From the NCBI GenBank assembly GCA_020634455.1, contig JACKBQ010000001.1, positions 1,922,001 through 1,986,000 of the forward strand: 64,000 bases of DNA, written 5' to 3'. The position numbers and the translations under genes were made by a program. Every line of letters starts with the position of its first letter. Positions within the stretch are counted from its first letter, which is position 1. This stretch comes from Ardenticatenaceae bacterium (lineage in GTDB: Bacteria > Chloroflexota > Anaerolineae > Promineifilales > Promineifilaceae). Positions 40,222 to 48,108 of the stretch are shown here, in pieces. The notes below the pieces were generated by a model, which saw only the letters and a program-made list of their open reading frames with translations, did not search any database and was not told where the DNA came from.

Positions 40222-41205
40222 ATGTTAACCATCAGTCTCGGCATAGACGTAGCAAAAGATAAACTGGATGTTGCCTTGTATCAGGCGGACAAATACAAAC
40301 TCGCCTGCTTCAGTAACGATAAGGACGGCTGGCGTCGGCTGACCCGGTGGCTAAAGAAACAGAAAGCCAAAGGGGTTCACGTCTGCCTTGAAGCCACCGG
40401 TCGCTATGGTGAGGGCGTGGCATGGTATCTGCACCAACACGGTTATCCGGTTAGTGTCGTCAATCCGGCCCGCATCAAGGCTTATGCCCAAAGCCAATTG
40501 CAGCGCAACAAGACAGACCGGCAAGATGCCCAGGTGATTGCCCACTTCTGCGCCACACAGAATCCTGACTTATGGACACCACCTGCGCCAGAGATACAAG
40601 AGCTGCAAGCTCTGGTCCGTCGGCTAGAAACATTGAAAGCTAGTCGAACACGTGAACTCAATCGGCAGCAGTCTGGTCTTACGTCCCAGACGGTTCTAGA
40701 CGCTATTGAAGAACATATCACCTTTCTCAATACGCAGATTGCCGACATTGAGCAGCGGATTCGAGACCTGATTGACCAGCATCCTGACTTGCGGGAGCAA
40801 AAGGAGTTGCTGACGTCTATTCCCGGCATTGGTGACATCACAGCCGCCACTTTCCTGGCCGAAGTACCTGATGTTAGCCGCTTTGAGACAGCGGCTCAGT
40901 TGGCTGCCTATGCCGGACTCACGCCGCGCCGCCATGATTCTGGCTCGTCTATTCATCGACGGGGTCGCCTGGTCAAAATTGGTAACAGCCGTTTTCGCAC
41001 TGCCCTTTACTTCCCAGCTTTGACCGCCATGCGTCACAATCCCATTGCCTGTGCCTTGGTGGCTCGACTAGAAGCTAGAGGCAAAAAGCGCATGACGATT
41101 GTTGGCGCTGTGATGCGCAAACTGGTTCATCTGGCTTTTGGGGTGCTCAAGCACCAACGGCCGTTTGACCCAGATTATCTTGTTAATGTACATGGTACCG
41201 CTTGA
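40222..41205 (+). CDS. IS110-family transposase (bridge RNA-guided recombinase)
   Basis: 327 residues. N-terminal RuvC-like DEDD domain: Asp9 (GIDVAKDKLDVAL), Glu57 (CLEATGRYG), Asp99 and Asp102 (KTDRQDAQ). A coiled region follows (about 120-190). The C-terminal domain has PGIGDITAATFLAEV and LAAYAGLTPRRHDSGSSIHRRGRLVKIGNSRFRTALY, with Ser240 at the presumed catalytic serine. Full length and intact. The protein makes paired cuts guided by a bridge RNA, expected from the noncoding left end. Its stop codon region doubles as the -35 of the circle-junction promoter. Confidence 0.95.
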   Translation: MLTISLGIDVAKDKLDVALYQADKYKLACFSNDKDGWRRLTRWLKKQKAKGVHVCLEATGRYGEGVAWYLHQHGYPVSVVNPARIKAYAQSQLQRNKTDRQDAQVIAHFCATQNPDLWTPPAPEIQELQALVRRLETLKASRTRELNRQQSGLTSQTVLDAIEEHITFLNTQIADIEQRIRDLIDQHPDLREQKELLTSIPGIGDITAATFLAEVPDVSRFETAAQLAAYAGLTPRRHDSGSSIHRRGRLVKIGNSRFRTALYFPALTAMRHNPIACALVARLEARGKKRMTIVGAVMRKLVHLAFGVLKHQRPFDPDYLVNVHGTA

Positions 41206-41222
41206 CTTTCAACACGGTATCT

Positions 41223-41608
41223 CCGCGGTAAAATAATCATAAACCAGCCAGAGGATTGGCTCTGTCTGATTCCAACGCCAGAAACTTGTCGTAGCGTACT
41301 TCGATGACCTTGCTCATTTGCCAGAACGCTTCCACGAAAAGATGGGCCTGGGTCAGCAGCAAGCACGTAACAAATAAAATGCCCATCCCACAACAAATGC
41401 TCCGTGTCCGGCACGTGTTGAATTTTCGTCAAAAAAAATCTCTTGCCGCATAATATTATCAGCATGATCCACTAAAATGAAACCAATCCCAAAAAGCCAC
41501 ACCTGATTTCCAAACTTTCTGTATTCCCTGTGGCAAAAAACGAACGGATATGACAATTAAAGATAATAATCTGTGCAATCTGTTACCAGAAAATCATTGG
41601 AGGAAACG
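41223..41608. other. 386-bp gap with possible gene remnant
   Basis: Between the IS110 right end and ribokinase I see the right arm of the interrupted hairpin (41223-41229). On the minus strand there is a short ORF of 49 codons (41237-41386, MGILFVTCLLLTQAHLFVEAF...) and another frame rich in membrane-like residues (41353-41556). These may be remnants of a small membrane protein. No ribosome binding site or family supports them. Confidence 0.25.
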
Positions 41609-42523
41609 ATGGCAGTTGTAGTTCTTGGCAGTATCAACATGGATCTAACCACCTACGTTCCGCGCCTGCCCGCACCGGGGGAGACGCTGTTTGGCAGTTC
41701 ATTCATCACTGTGCCGGGCGGCAAAGGGTTCAACCAGGCGGCCGCGGCCGGACGGTTGGGGACGCCGACGCAGTTCATTGGCCGCGTGGGAGATGATGCG
41801 TTTGGCAAAGGCGTGCTGGAACTGGTGGCTGACGAATCAGTAGATATTAGCGGTATTTTGGTTGATCCTGACAGTGGCACCGGACTGGCCGTCATCAGCG
41901 TAGACGAGGCGGCAGAGAATGCGATCATCGTCATTTCCGGGGCAAACATGGCCCACGACAGCCAGGAAGTGGCTCGCACCCGCGAGGCGCTGCAAACGGC
42001 CAACGTGCTGCTGCTGCAAATGGAAAGTCCGCTAGATGTGTCGTTGGCGGCAGCCCAGGCGGCCCGCGAAATGGGTGCCACCGTCATTTTTGATCCAGCT
42101 CCAGCCACCCCGCTGCCGCCGGAAGCGTACCAGCGGGCAAACCTGATGACGCCCAACGAACTGGAAACCGAAGTGCTGGTTGGCTTTCGTCCCAGCAACC
42201 AGGCAGAGGCGGCGCAAGCGGCTGAAATTTTGCTAGGTCGGGGATTGGAAACGGCCGTAATCAAACTAGGCGCTCAAGGTGTGTACTACCAATCTGCCAC
42301 AGAATCTGGCTTCGTAGAACCATTCGCCGTGAACGCGATTGACACTGTGGCGGCCGGGGACGCATTTAACGGCGGGCTTGGCGTGGCGCTTTCAGAAGGG
42401 AAATCGCTCGCCGAAGCGATCCGCTGGGGAGCCGCCGCTGGAGCGTTAGCCACCACCAAACCCGGTGCCAGCTCCTCCATGCCCACCCGTGCCGAACTGG
42501 AACAGCTACTTAAAACTAAATAG
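41609..42523 (+). CDS. rbsK: Ribokinase-like sugar kinase
   Basis: 304 residues from ATG 41609 (TTGGAGGAAAC upstream; an earlier start at 41573 is rejected). Ribokinase signature 1: VVLGSINMDLTTYVPRLPAPGETLFGSSF and VPGGKGFNQAAAAGRLG. Signature 2: NAIDTVAAGDAFNGGLGVALSEGKSL, with Asp in AAGD as catalytic base. The last residues (PGASSSMPTRAEL) are also typical of RbsK. It may act with the nucleoside hydrolase at 47083 in ribose salvage, although mobile DNA now lies between them. Confidence 0.88.
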   Translation: MAVVVLGSINMDLTTYVPRLPAPGETLFGSSFITVPGGKGFNQAAAAGRLGTPTQFIGRVGDDAFGKGVLELVADESVDISGILVDPDSGTGLAVISVDEAAENAIIVISGANMAHDSQEVARTREALQTANVLLLQMESPLDVSLAAAQAAREMGATVIFDPAPATPLPPEAYQRANLMTPNELETEVLVGFRPSNQAEAAQAAEILLGRGLETAVIKLGAQGVYYQSATESGFVEPFAVNAIDTVAAGDAFNGGLGVALSEGKSLAEAIRWGAAAGALATTKPGASSSMPTRAELEQLLKTK

Positions 42524-42534
42524 GAATCCGCAAC

Positions 42535-43002
42535 ATGCTTTTTTCAAAGAAGGTCAAGAAAATACTCAAAGAGCATTCAGGGGAAAAAGCAATCATAGAA
42601 ATTGATAGCTTGCTTACGCCAATTTTCCGTTCTGCCCCTGAAAAACTCTCGGATGAAGAGAAAACCATTGTCTTTATTGAGGCTCTTGAAAGAGAAATTA
42701 ATAATGGTGGTTTTTCGCAGTTTTTCTTTAATTCCTCTGGTGCCTTTGTGGCAGAAACCGTAGAAGCGCTCAAAAATATTGGGTCATCAAAATTTTTAGC
42801 CCTTCTTGAAGCTGCAATTGCCCAATTTCCGGATTCTTATGTTCCCAAAGAACAGAGTGAACGTGAAGACATCATAGATAGAATAGAGGACAGCGCTGCC
42901 CCTGTTTGGCAAAGACTGGAAACGGAATTTTATCGGTATGAGGAAAATATTTATGACCTCATGTTGAGTTATATTTCGTCCAATATCAAAAAGTTTCGTT
43001 AA
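42535..43002 (+). CDS. DMP19/DUF4375-family protein
   Basis: 155 residues. The family pattern is IEALEREINNGGFSQFFFNSSGAFVAETVEALKNIGSSKFLALLEAAIAQFP. DMP19-type proteins are acidic DNA-mimic or immunity-like proteins, known from Neisseria; DUF4375 members often accompany polymorphic toxins. AT-rich, without ACGGCCGT, and next to IS elements, so probably acquired. No toxin gene is adjacent. Confidence 0.75.
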   Translation: MLFSKKVKKILKEHSGEKAIIEIDSLLTPIFRSAPEKLSDEEKTIVFIEALEREINNGGFSQFFFNSSGAFVAETVEALKNIGSSKFLALLEAAIAQFPDSYVPKEQSEREDIIDRIEDSAAPVWQRLETEFYRYEENIYDLMLSYISSNIKKFR

Positions 43003-43008
43003 CGTGTA

Positions 43009-43031
43009 GGGGCAGGTCTAAGACCTGCCCC
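43009..43031. repeat. GGGGCAGGTCT hairpin, left copy at IS border
   Basis: Perfect palindrome with central A: GGGGCAGGTCT-A-AGACCTGCCCC. An identical 23-bp sequence stands at 45662-45684 on the far side of the nested IS elements. Confidence 0.8.
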
Positions 43032-43064
43032 ATAGGTATCAAGCTAAGTGCTCTGTTAGGCTAA

Positions 43065-43742
43065 TTATTGAACTTTTACAATTGGATAAAGTCGCTTTAA
43101 CTTGATTCGTGCATCCTCGGTTGTGAAGCGCCAATCAATGCCCACTTGCTTTTGATTGCGTTCTTCTTGCCACGCTTTGGCTCTGGCGGTCACCGTCTCC
43201 ATGTCGGGCAAACGCGATTTCAAGCTTTGCCGTCGTAGAGCTGACAGTTCACACTCGGCCATGTTCAGCCAACTGGCATGAACCGGTGTGTAATGCCACT
43301 CGATTTTGTTGGCAATTCGGCGAGCCTCAAGCGGCGTAAATCGCTCATACAAACAGGCAGCATGATGAATGTTCAGGTTATCGGTCACCAAGACAATTTT
43401 TTTGGCTGTCGGATACACTTCATCTACGAGTTCCTTGAGCACCTGGGCAAAATCCAGTTTGGTGCGCTGCGCACTGACCCAAACCCGACGAAAACCGGCT
43501 AAGGGTTCAACCGCTAAAAAAAGCGAGCACTTGCCATGCCGCTCATATTCATGGTCTTCCCGTTTGGGTTGGCCGGGTTCCAGTGGCAGAGAACCGCGTG
43601 GCGTGGCGCGTAGTGCCTTCTGAATTTCATCCAGACAAACCTGCGGATAATCGGCATCGTAGGGTCGTTGGTAGACGTCCAGAATATCTTCCATCTGGGC
43701 CACAAAGCGGGACCCAGGCTGCGGCATATTCCACGATTTCAC
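43065..43742 (-). CDS. IS630 transposase, DDE half (orfB, -1 frame)
   Basis: 225 codons from the first ATG. However, the conserved start (KKNELKPWQVKSWNMPQPGSRF) lies upstream in the -1 frame and is reached by frameshifting, not by independent initiation. DDE residues: Asp in EDILDVY or PQVCLDE, Asp in VLVTDNLNIH, Glu in SWLNMAECE. It resembles IS630-type DDE transposases of the orfA-orfB kind. Overlaps orfA by 4 bp. Confidence 0.85.
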   Translation of the reverse strand: MKSWNMPQPGSRFVAQMEDILDVYQRPYDADYPQVCLDEIQKALRATPRGSLPLEPGQPKREDHEYERHGKCSLFLAVEPLAGFRRVWVSAQRTKLDFAQVLKELVDEVYPTAKKIVLVTDNLNIHHAACLYERFTPLEARRIANKIEWHYTPVHASWLNMAECELSALRRQSLKSRLPDMETVTARAKAWQEERNQKQVGIDWRFTTEDARIKLKRLYPIVKVQ

Positions 43743-44194
43743 CTGCCAAGGCTTAAGTTCATTTTTTTTAGCGCATCTCCGACAGCGACATGGCTAATGG
43801 TGTCGATGATTTCTAATGACACCAACCTGTCAGCCAGTAAGCGTAGCGTCCAGCGGTCATAGCCTTCAGGTGGGTCGCTGCAAACTAGCGCCACCAGATG
43901 AGCTTCTGCTGCCCCGTCAATCTTGGGTTTAGCCCCTGGTCGTTGCTTTTCGTACAGGGCACGGTTTAATCCTTGGCTGAAGTAATGCTCTTTCAGGTTG
44001 TAGATGGTGCCTTGGCTGACCATGGCAGCCTCAACGACTTGCTTAATCGTTCGGGCCTCCCCTTGACTGCGGTCCAGAAGGAGCAGCGCTCTGGCTCGGG
44101 CGATGACTCGGGCTGAATGGACGCCAGACTTTATCAATTGTTCAAGTTCAGTTCGTTCGTCTTGTTTTAAGTAAATGTGTTGATGTGTACTCAT
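43739..44194 (-). CDS. IS630 transposase, DNA-binding half (orfA)
   Basis: 151 residues. Helix-turn-helix content: ARALLLLDRSQGEARTIKQVVEAAMVSQGTIYNLKEHYFSQGL, then GYDRWTLRLLADRLV. It ends DALKKMNLSLGR at a TGA. A run of eight A within CTAAAAAAAATGAAC (about 43761-43775 on the minus strand) offers a -1 slip (A-AAA-AAA) that would fuse it to orfB. Confidence 0.85.
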   Translation of the reverse strand: MSTHQHIYLKQDERTELEQLIKSGVHSARVIARARALLLLDRSQGEARTIKQVVEAAMVSQGTIYNLKEHYFSQGLNRALYEKQRPGAKPKIDGAAEAHLVALVCSDPPEGYDRWTLRLLADRLVSLEIIDTISHVAVGDALKKMNLSLGR

Positions 44195-44270
44195 GTCCTA
44201 ATTGTGGACATTTTTAGAATAATTACAAACTTTAGCTTAACGATGCACTAAGATAAAAAAGAGTGCAAAA

Positions 44271-44329
44271 AGAGAACTCCTGAGGCAAACTGGTTTTTTC
44301 CACGAAACCGATAACCAAAGGAGTTCTCT
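44271..44329 (+). promoter_or_regulatory. Hairpin sequestering the IS4 transposase ribosome-binding site
   Basis: AGAGAACTCC (44271-44280) pairs perfectly with GGAGTTCTCT (44320-44329), with an inner GGTTT/AAACC stem. The second arm contains the GGAG just before the ATG at 44330. Read-through transcripts from outside would hide the site, a known way for IS elements to avoid activation. Confidence 0.55.
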
Positions 44330-45649
44330 ATGACAATCATAACACGGATAAGCCAAGCGATGCAGCAAGTTCTCAGCCAAACCGCAATGAAAGCAGCCCA
44401 GGAAACAGGATTCATCCAACGGCAGATGAAGGTATCAGGCGCTAATTTCTGCCAAACGGTTGTCTTGGGCTGGTTACAAGACCCGGAAGCCACGCTTGAA
44501 TCATTGTGCCAAACGGGAATGGCGGTTGGATTAGAGATTACACCGCAGGGACTTGACCAGCGTTTTACGAAAACAGCCAGCGATTGTTTGTACCAAGTTT
44601 TGCAGTCAGCTTTAGCGGAAACGATCCAGTCAAAAGCGGTCGCGATTCCTGTTCTACAACGCTTTAATGGCGTGTATATCGAAGATAGCAGCAGCATCAC
44701 CTTGCCCGAAGAACTCGCCTCAGTTTGGTCGGGTTGTGGCGGCAGTGGTTTAGCCAGTAACGGGGCTGTAAAACTGCAAGTGCGTTGGGATATGTTGCAT
44801 GGCACACTCGATGGACCATACCTCACTGATGGGCGTACCCATGACCGCGTAGCGACTACCTTGAGCCAACCACTTCCAAAGGCGAGCCTCCTCATTCGTG
44901 ACCTGGGATATTGGAAACTGGCGGCGTTAGAAGAGATAGCTAATGCGGGTTGTTTTTGGCTCTCACGTGCACAAGCCCAAACTGGATTTGTGGATGATAT
45001 GGGCCGACAGTGGTCACAGGCAGCATACGTACACCAGCAAGAGAATGACTCGTTTGACATCTCCATCGAATTAGGCCTGGAAAAACGGCTTGAAGCACGC
45101 TTTATCGGGTTCCGAGTACCTACTGAGGTCGCCCAGGAACGCCGACGCAAACTCAAGGCAGCCTCAAAACGCAAAGGGCAAACCCTTTCTGTAGCGCGAT
45201 TAGCTTTGTGCGATTGGACTTTGTTTGTCACTAATGTGCCCACACACCGCCTCGCACTAGCGGAAATTCTGATTCTGGCTCGCTTGCGTTGGCAGATTGA
45301 GTTGCTTTTCAAACTGTGGAAATCACACGGCCATATTGATAAATCTCGTTCCGAAAAACCGTGGCGTATCCTGTGTGAACTATATGCTAAGCTGATTGGC
45401 ATGGTTATCCAGCATTGGGCTTTTTTGCTAGGTAATTGGCGATTTCCTGACCGCAGTTTCGTTAAAGCTTCTGCAACCATTCGTCGCCATGCCATCAATC
45501 TGGCGGTGGCTATCTCTGATTTATCTCGTTTAGCAGAATCGTTCACTGTGCTACGCTCTTGTTTATCGCATGGCCTACGCATTAACAAAAGTGCTAAAAC
45601 ACCGCGTACTTTTCAACTTTTATTAGCTTTAGCTGAGCTTCATGCTTAG
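44330..45649 (+). CDS. IS4-family transposase
   Basis: 439 residues, intact. DDE residues are apparent in FNGVYIEDSSSITLPEEL (Asp), SLLIRDLGYWKL (Asp) and LRWQIELLFKLWKSHGHID (Glu in the YREK-like region). Between the second Asp and Glu lies the expected beta-rich insertion. Its stop codon lies inside the right inverted repeat. The absence of ACGGCCGT and lower GC show foreign origin. Confidence 0.88.
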   Translation: MTIITRISQAMQQVLSQTAMKAAQETGFIQRQMKVSGANFCQTVVLGWLQDPEATLESLCQTGMAVGLEITPQGLDQRFTKTASDCLYQVLQSALAETIQSKAVAIPVLQRFNGVYIEDSSSITLPEELASVWSGCGGSGLASNGAVKLQVRWDMLHGTLDGPYLTDGRTHDRVATTLSQPLPKASLLIRDLGYWKLAALEEIANAGCFWLSRAQAQTGFVDDMGRQWSQAAYVHQQENDSFDISIELGLEKRLEARFIGFRVPTEVAQERRRKLKAASKRKGQTLSVARLALCDWTLFVTNVPTHRLALAEILILARLRWQIELLFKLWKSHGHIDKSRSEKPWRILCELYAKLIGMVIQHWAFLLGNWRFPDRSFVKASATIRRHAINLAVAISDLSRLAESFTVLRSCLSHGLRINKSAKTPRTFQLLLALAELHA

Positions 45650-45661
45650 CTTGATACGCAT

Positions 45662-45684
45662 GGGGCAGGTCTAAGACCTGCCCC
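45662..45684. repeat. GGGGCAGGTCT hairpin, right copy at IS border
   Basis: Identical to 43009-43031. With the following TAC it restores the outer end of the family palindrome seen intact at 30906-30934. Confidence 0.8.
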
Positions 45685-45698
45685 TACATCCATTGATC

Positions 45699-47009
45699 AT
45701 GAAAACATTGCTCAAAGCGGCCAAGATTGTTTGTTTGGATGCCCAGGACACGATTTTTGAACCGGGCTATTTGCTGGTGGAGAACGGCCGTATCCAATCC
45801 ATCACTACCACTCCGCCAGACGATTTTGCGGGAACGGCCGTTGATCTGGGCCACAAGCTGCTAATGCCGGGGCTGGTCAACGCCCACACCCACACGCCGA
45901 TGGTGCTCTTTCGTGGGTTGGCCGAGGGGCATTCGCTGTTCGACTTCGACGGCTGGTACAACACCATCCGCGTGGTGGAAGAGGTGATGACGCCAGAGAT
46001 GATCCCCGCTGCCGTCCTCGTCTCCTGTGCCGAGATGATCCGCACTGGCACCACCACCTTCGCCGATCAATATTTCTGGATGGAGCAGATTGTCCCCGCC
46101 GTGCGCCAAAGCGGCTTACGCGCCGCGCTCGGCTATGGCGTGGTTGAGCTGGGCGAAGCAGCAGCCCGCCAGCGCGAACTGGACGCCGCCACCCAATTTC
46201 TGCAATCGGTCGCCCACGACCCGCTCCTCCAGGGCTGGGTGGGGCCGCACGCCTTTTTTGTGGACAACAGCGAAGCGGCGATGGAAATTGAGCTGGACTT
46301 GGCCATCGAATTCAACACCGGTTTTCACATCCACCTCAGCACCAGCGGCGAGGAAGACCGGTACTGTTTGGAAAAATACGGCCGTACCGCCATCCAACAA
46401 CTCGCCAAAATGGACATGCTTCAGCGACCCATTTTGGCCGCACACTGCCTCACCGTCCCGCCAGAAGATTATCCGCTGCTGGCCAACGCCCCGTTCAGTG
46501 CTTCGATCAACCCCTCCTCGGCCATGCGTAACGCCGCCGGGGTTGCCGACGCCTGCGGCATGCTGGCAGCGGGCATCAACCTGGCGCTAGGGACCGACAA
46601 CGTCACCAATAACAACAGCTACGACCTATTCAAAGAGATGCAAATTGTAGGCAAGCTGATGGCCCTGCATCACCGCACGCCCAACGCCCTGCCCACCCGC
46701 ACCATTTTGCACATGGCCACCCTCGGCGGGGCGCAGGCGCTCGGTCTGGCGGACAAAATCGGCTCGCTGGAACCGGACAAGCAAGCCGACCTCATCACCC
46801 TGGACCTGGATGAAATTGGCTGGACGCCCAGCAACGGGCAAGATGTCTACACTGCGCTCGTCTACGCCGTCTCTGGCATGCACGTGCGGGATGTGATGGT
46901 AGCGGGCGAATGGTTGTTGAGGGACGGCCGTTTCCAAACCATCAACTATCAACAAGCCCGCCAAGACCTGGAAACCAGCTACGCAGAATTAGCAAAAAGA
47001 AGAGACTAG
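45699..47009 (+). CDS. Amidohydrolase, MTA/SAH deaminase-like
   Basis: 436 residues from ATG 45699 (TTG 45693 possible). Metal ligands: His63 and His65 (LVNAHTHTPMVLFRGLAE), His in GFHIHLSTS, His in AAHCLT, Asp in LGTDNVTNNN. LMPGLVNAHTHTPM and PSSAMRNAAG resemble 5'-methylthioadenosine/S-adenosylhomocysteine deaminases; related guanine and chlorohydrolase-type enzymes cannot be excluded. It heads a purine or nucleoside salvage-looking group with the nucleoside hydrolase. Confidence 0.8.
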   Translation: MKTLLKAAKIVCLDAQDTIFEPGYLLVENGRIQSITTTPPDDFAGTAVDLGHKLLMPGLVNAHTHTPMVLFRGLAEGHSLFDFDGWYNTIRVVEEVMTPEMIPAAVLVSCAEMIRTGTTTFADQYFWMEQIVPAVRQSGLRAALGYGVVELGEAAARQRELDAATQFLQSVAHDPLLQGWVGPHAFFVDNSEAAMEIELDLAIEFNTGFHIHLSTSGEEDRYCLEKYGRTAIQQLAKMDMLQRPILAAHCLTVPPEDYPLLANAPFSASINPSSAMRNAAGVADACGMLAAGINLALGTDNVTNNNSYDLFKEMQIVGKLMALHHRTPNALPTRTILHMATLGGAQALGLADKIGSLEPDKQADLITLDLDEIGWTPSNGQDVYTALVYAVSGMHVRDVMVAGEWLLRDGRFQTINYQQARQDLETSYAELAKRRD

Positions 47010-47061
47010 AGACTAGAGATTGGAGATTGCTCAATCTCTAGTCTCCAATCTCCAATCTCCA
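47005..47061. repeat. GAGACTAGAGATTGGAGATT hairpin repeat
   Basis: Arm of GGAGATT/AGAGATT units pairing with AATCTCTAGTCTCCAATCTC. It covers the end of the amidohydrolase gene and the spacer to the nucleoside hydrolase. Confidence 0.75.
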
Positions 47062-47082
47062 TTCCCCCAAGGAGAACCGCTC

Positions 47083-48021
47083 ATGGAAAAACTGATCATT
47101 GACACCGACCCTGGCGTTGACGACGCCCAGGCCATCCTCATGGCCGCCGCCCACCCCAACGCCACCATCGCCGCCATTTTGGCCGTGGGCGGCAACGTGG
47201 GGCTAGAACACACCCTGCGCAACGCCCTCACCCTCGTCGAAGTCGTCGAGCAAGAGATTCCTGTTTACGCAGGTTGCAGCAAGCCGCTGGTCATCTTCCA
47301 AGAAGACGCAGCCGATGTACACGGGCAAGACGGCCTGGGCGACGTCGGGCTTGCCCCCCAAACCCGCACGGCCGAAAGTGAACACGCCGCCCTGGCGCTG
47401 GTACGCATGGCCAACGAATCTCCCGGCGAATACACGCTGGTGGCCATCGGCCCCTTAACAAACATCGCCGTGGCGTTAACGCTAGATCCCACGCTGCCGG
47501 AAAAGCTCAAGCGCTTTGTGGTAATGGGTGGTGCCGTGACGGCGCACGGCAACACCAGCAATGTCTCCGCCGAGTTCAATATTTTCTACGATCCGGAAGC
47601 GGCGCATGTGGTGTTTGAAGCATGGGAAGCTCACGGCGGCCTGATTGAGCTGGTAGATTGGGAAGCCACGATTCGCCACGGCATCCCCGGCGATGTGATC
47701 GAGCGTTGGCACGCGCTGGACACGCCAAAATCTCGCTTTTACCAAAAAATGTCGGCCAAAACGCTGGAATTTATTCGCAACATTATGGGGCGCAGCATGA
47801 TGTTTGGTGCGGACCCGCTGGCAATGGCTGTGGCTCTGGAGCCGGACATTGTGACCAAGGCGGAAGTGCGGCACGTTTCTGTGGAGCTAACAGGGATGTA
47901 CACACGCGGCCAAACCACCACCGATTGGAACCAGCGCAACGGCCGTACCGCCAACACCAACATCATTCTGGAACTGGACACCGACCGCTTCTTCTCATTG
48001 ATGGAGCAGGGGTTGAAATAA
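47083..48021 (+). CDS. Inosine-uridine-type nucleoside hydrolase
   Basis: 312 residues from ATG 47083 (AAGGAG upstream; longer ORF rejected because it is repeat-derived). The calcium-binding motif is LIIDTDPGVDDAQAILMAA at the N-terminus; GPLTNIAVALTLDP, VVMGGAVTAHGNTSNVSAEFNIFYDPEAAHVVF and ADPLAMAVALEPD follow. Hydrolyses N-glycosidic bonds of ribonucleosides, giving ribose for the ribokinase at 41609. Confidence 0.9.
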   Translation: MEKLIIDTDPGVDDAQAILMAAAHPNATIAAILAVGGNVGLEHTLRNALTLVEVVEQEIPVYAGCSKPLVIFQEDAADVHGQDGLGDVGLAPQTRTAESEHAALALVRMANESPGEYTLVAIGPLTNIAVALTLDPTLPEKLKRFVVMGGAVTAHGNTSNVSAEFNIFYDPEAAHVVFEAWEAHGGLIELVDWEATIRHGIPGDVIERWHALDTPKSRFYQKMSAKTLEFIRNIMGRSMMFGADPLAMAVALEPDIVTKAEVRHVSVELTGMYTRGQTTTDWNQRNGRTANTNIILELDTDRFFSLMEQGLK

Positions 48022-48022
48022 T

Positions 48023-48103
48023 CCGCAGATTGACGCAGATTACGCAGATTTGGGTTGAACGCGGCCCAAAAATCTGCGCTAATCTGCGAAATCTGCGGAT
48101 AAA
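48023..48103. repeat. CAGATT/AATCTG hairpin repeat
   Basis: ATCCGCAGATTGACGCAGAT and ATCTGCGAAATCTGCGGAT form a long stem around a GAACGCGGCCC loop. Same family as the translated copy at 2851. Confidence 0.75.
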
Positions 48104-48108
48104 AAATC

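Larger units (their letters stand above)
39996..41222 (+). mobile_element. IS110-family insertion sequence (about 1.23 kb)
   Basis: Boundaries come from rebuilding the target. The left flank ends CTCCGCGCTCT (39995), and DNA after 41222 continues CCGCGGT. Joined, they give CTCCGCGCTCTCCGCGGT, which pairs 17 of 18 with ACCGCGGAGCGCGCGGAG at 39948-39966. A CT core (39994-39995 and 41221-41222) is shared, as in IS621-like elements. No terminal inverted repeats, as expected. The RE-LE junction of the circle would create TTGACT (41202-41207), 17 bp, TATGTT (39998-40003), a junction promoter. Long noncoding left end, short right end. Confidence 0.8.
43062..44225 (-). mobile_element. IS630-family element nested in the IS4-family left end
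   Basis: TA dinucleotides at both borders (43062-43063 and 44224-44225), imperfect terminal repeats starting TAATTATT, and a two-frame IS630 transposase inside. Removing it restores GTATCAAGCTAAGTGC...TTAGGC-TA-CAAACTTTAGC as the IS4 left end. No ACGGCCGT motif inside. Confidence 0.7.
43032..45661 (+). mobile_element. IS4-family element, interrupted by an IS630 element
   Basis: Terminal inverted repeats: GTATCAAGCTAAG at 43036-43048 and its complement CTTAGCTTGATAC at 45645-45657, enclosing the transposase at 44330. A second IS (43062-44225) has landed between the left end and the transposase. The whole is flanked by identical 23-bp hairpin copies, so the element inserted next to, or duplicated, a palindromic repeat. 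The exact outermost base is uncertain by a few nucleotides. Confidence 0.75.

Noticed and set aside
43065..43742. Independent gene starting at the orfB ATG
   Set aside because: Conserved IS630 residues lie upstream of this ATG in the same frame, so it is the frameshifted half of one transposase.
44248..45588. Minus-strand 446-codon ORF opposite the IS4 transposase
   Set aside because: No recognisable motif, and the plus strand encodes a clear DDE transposase.
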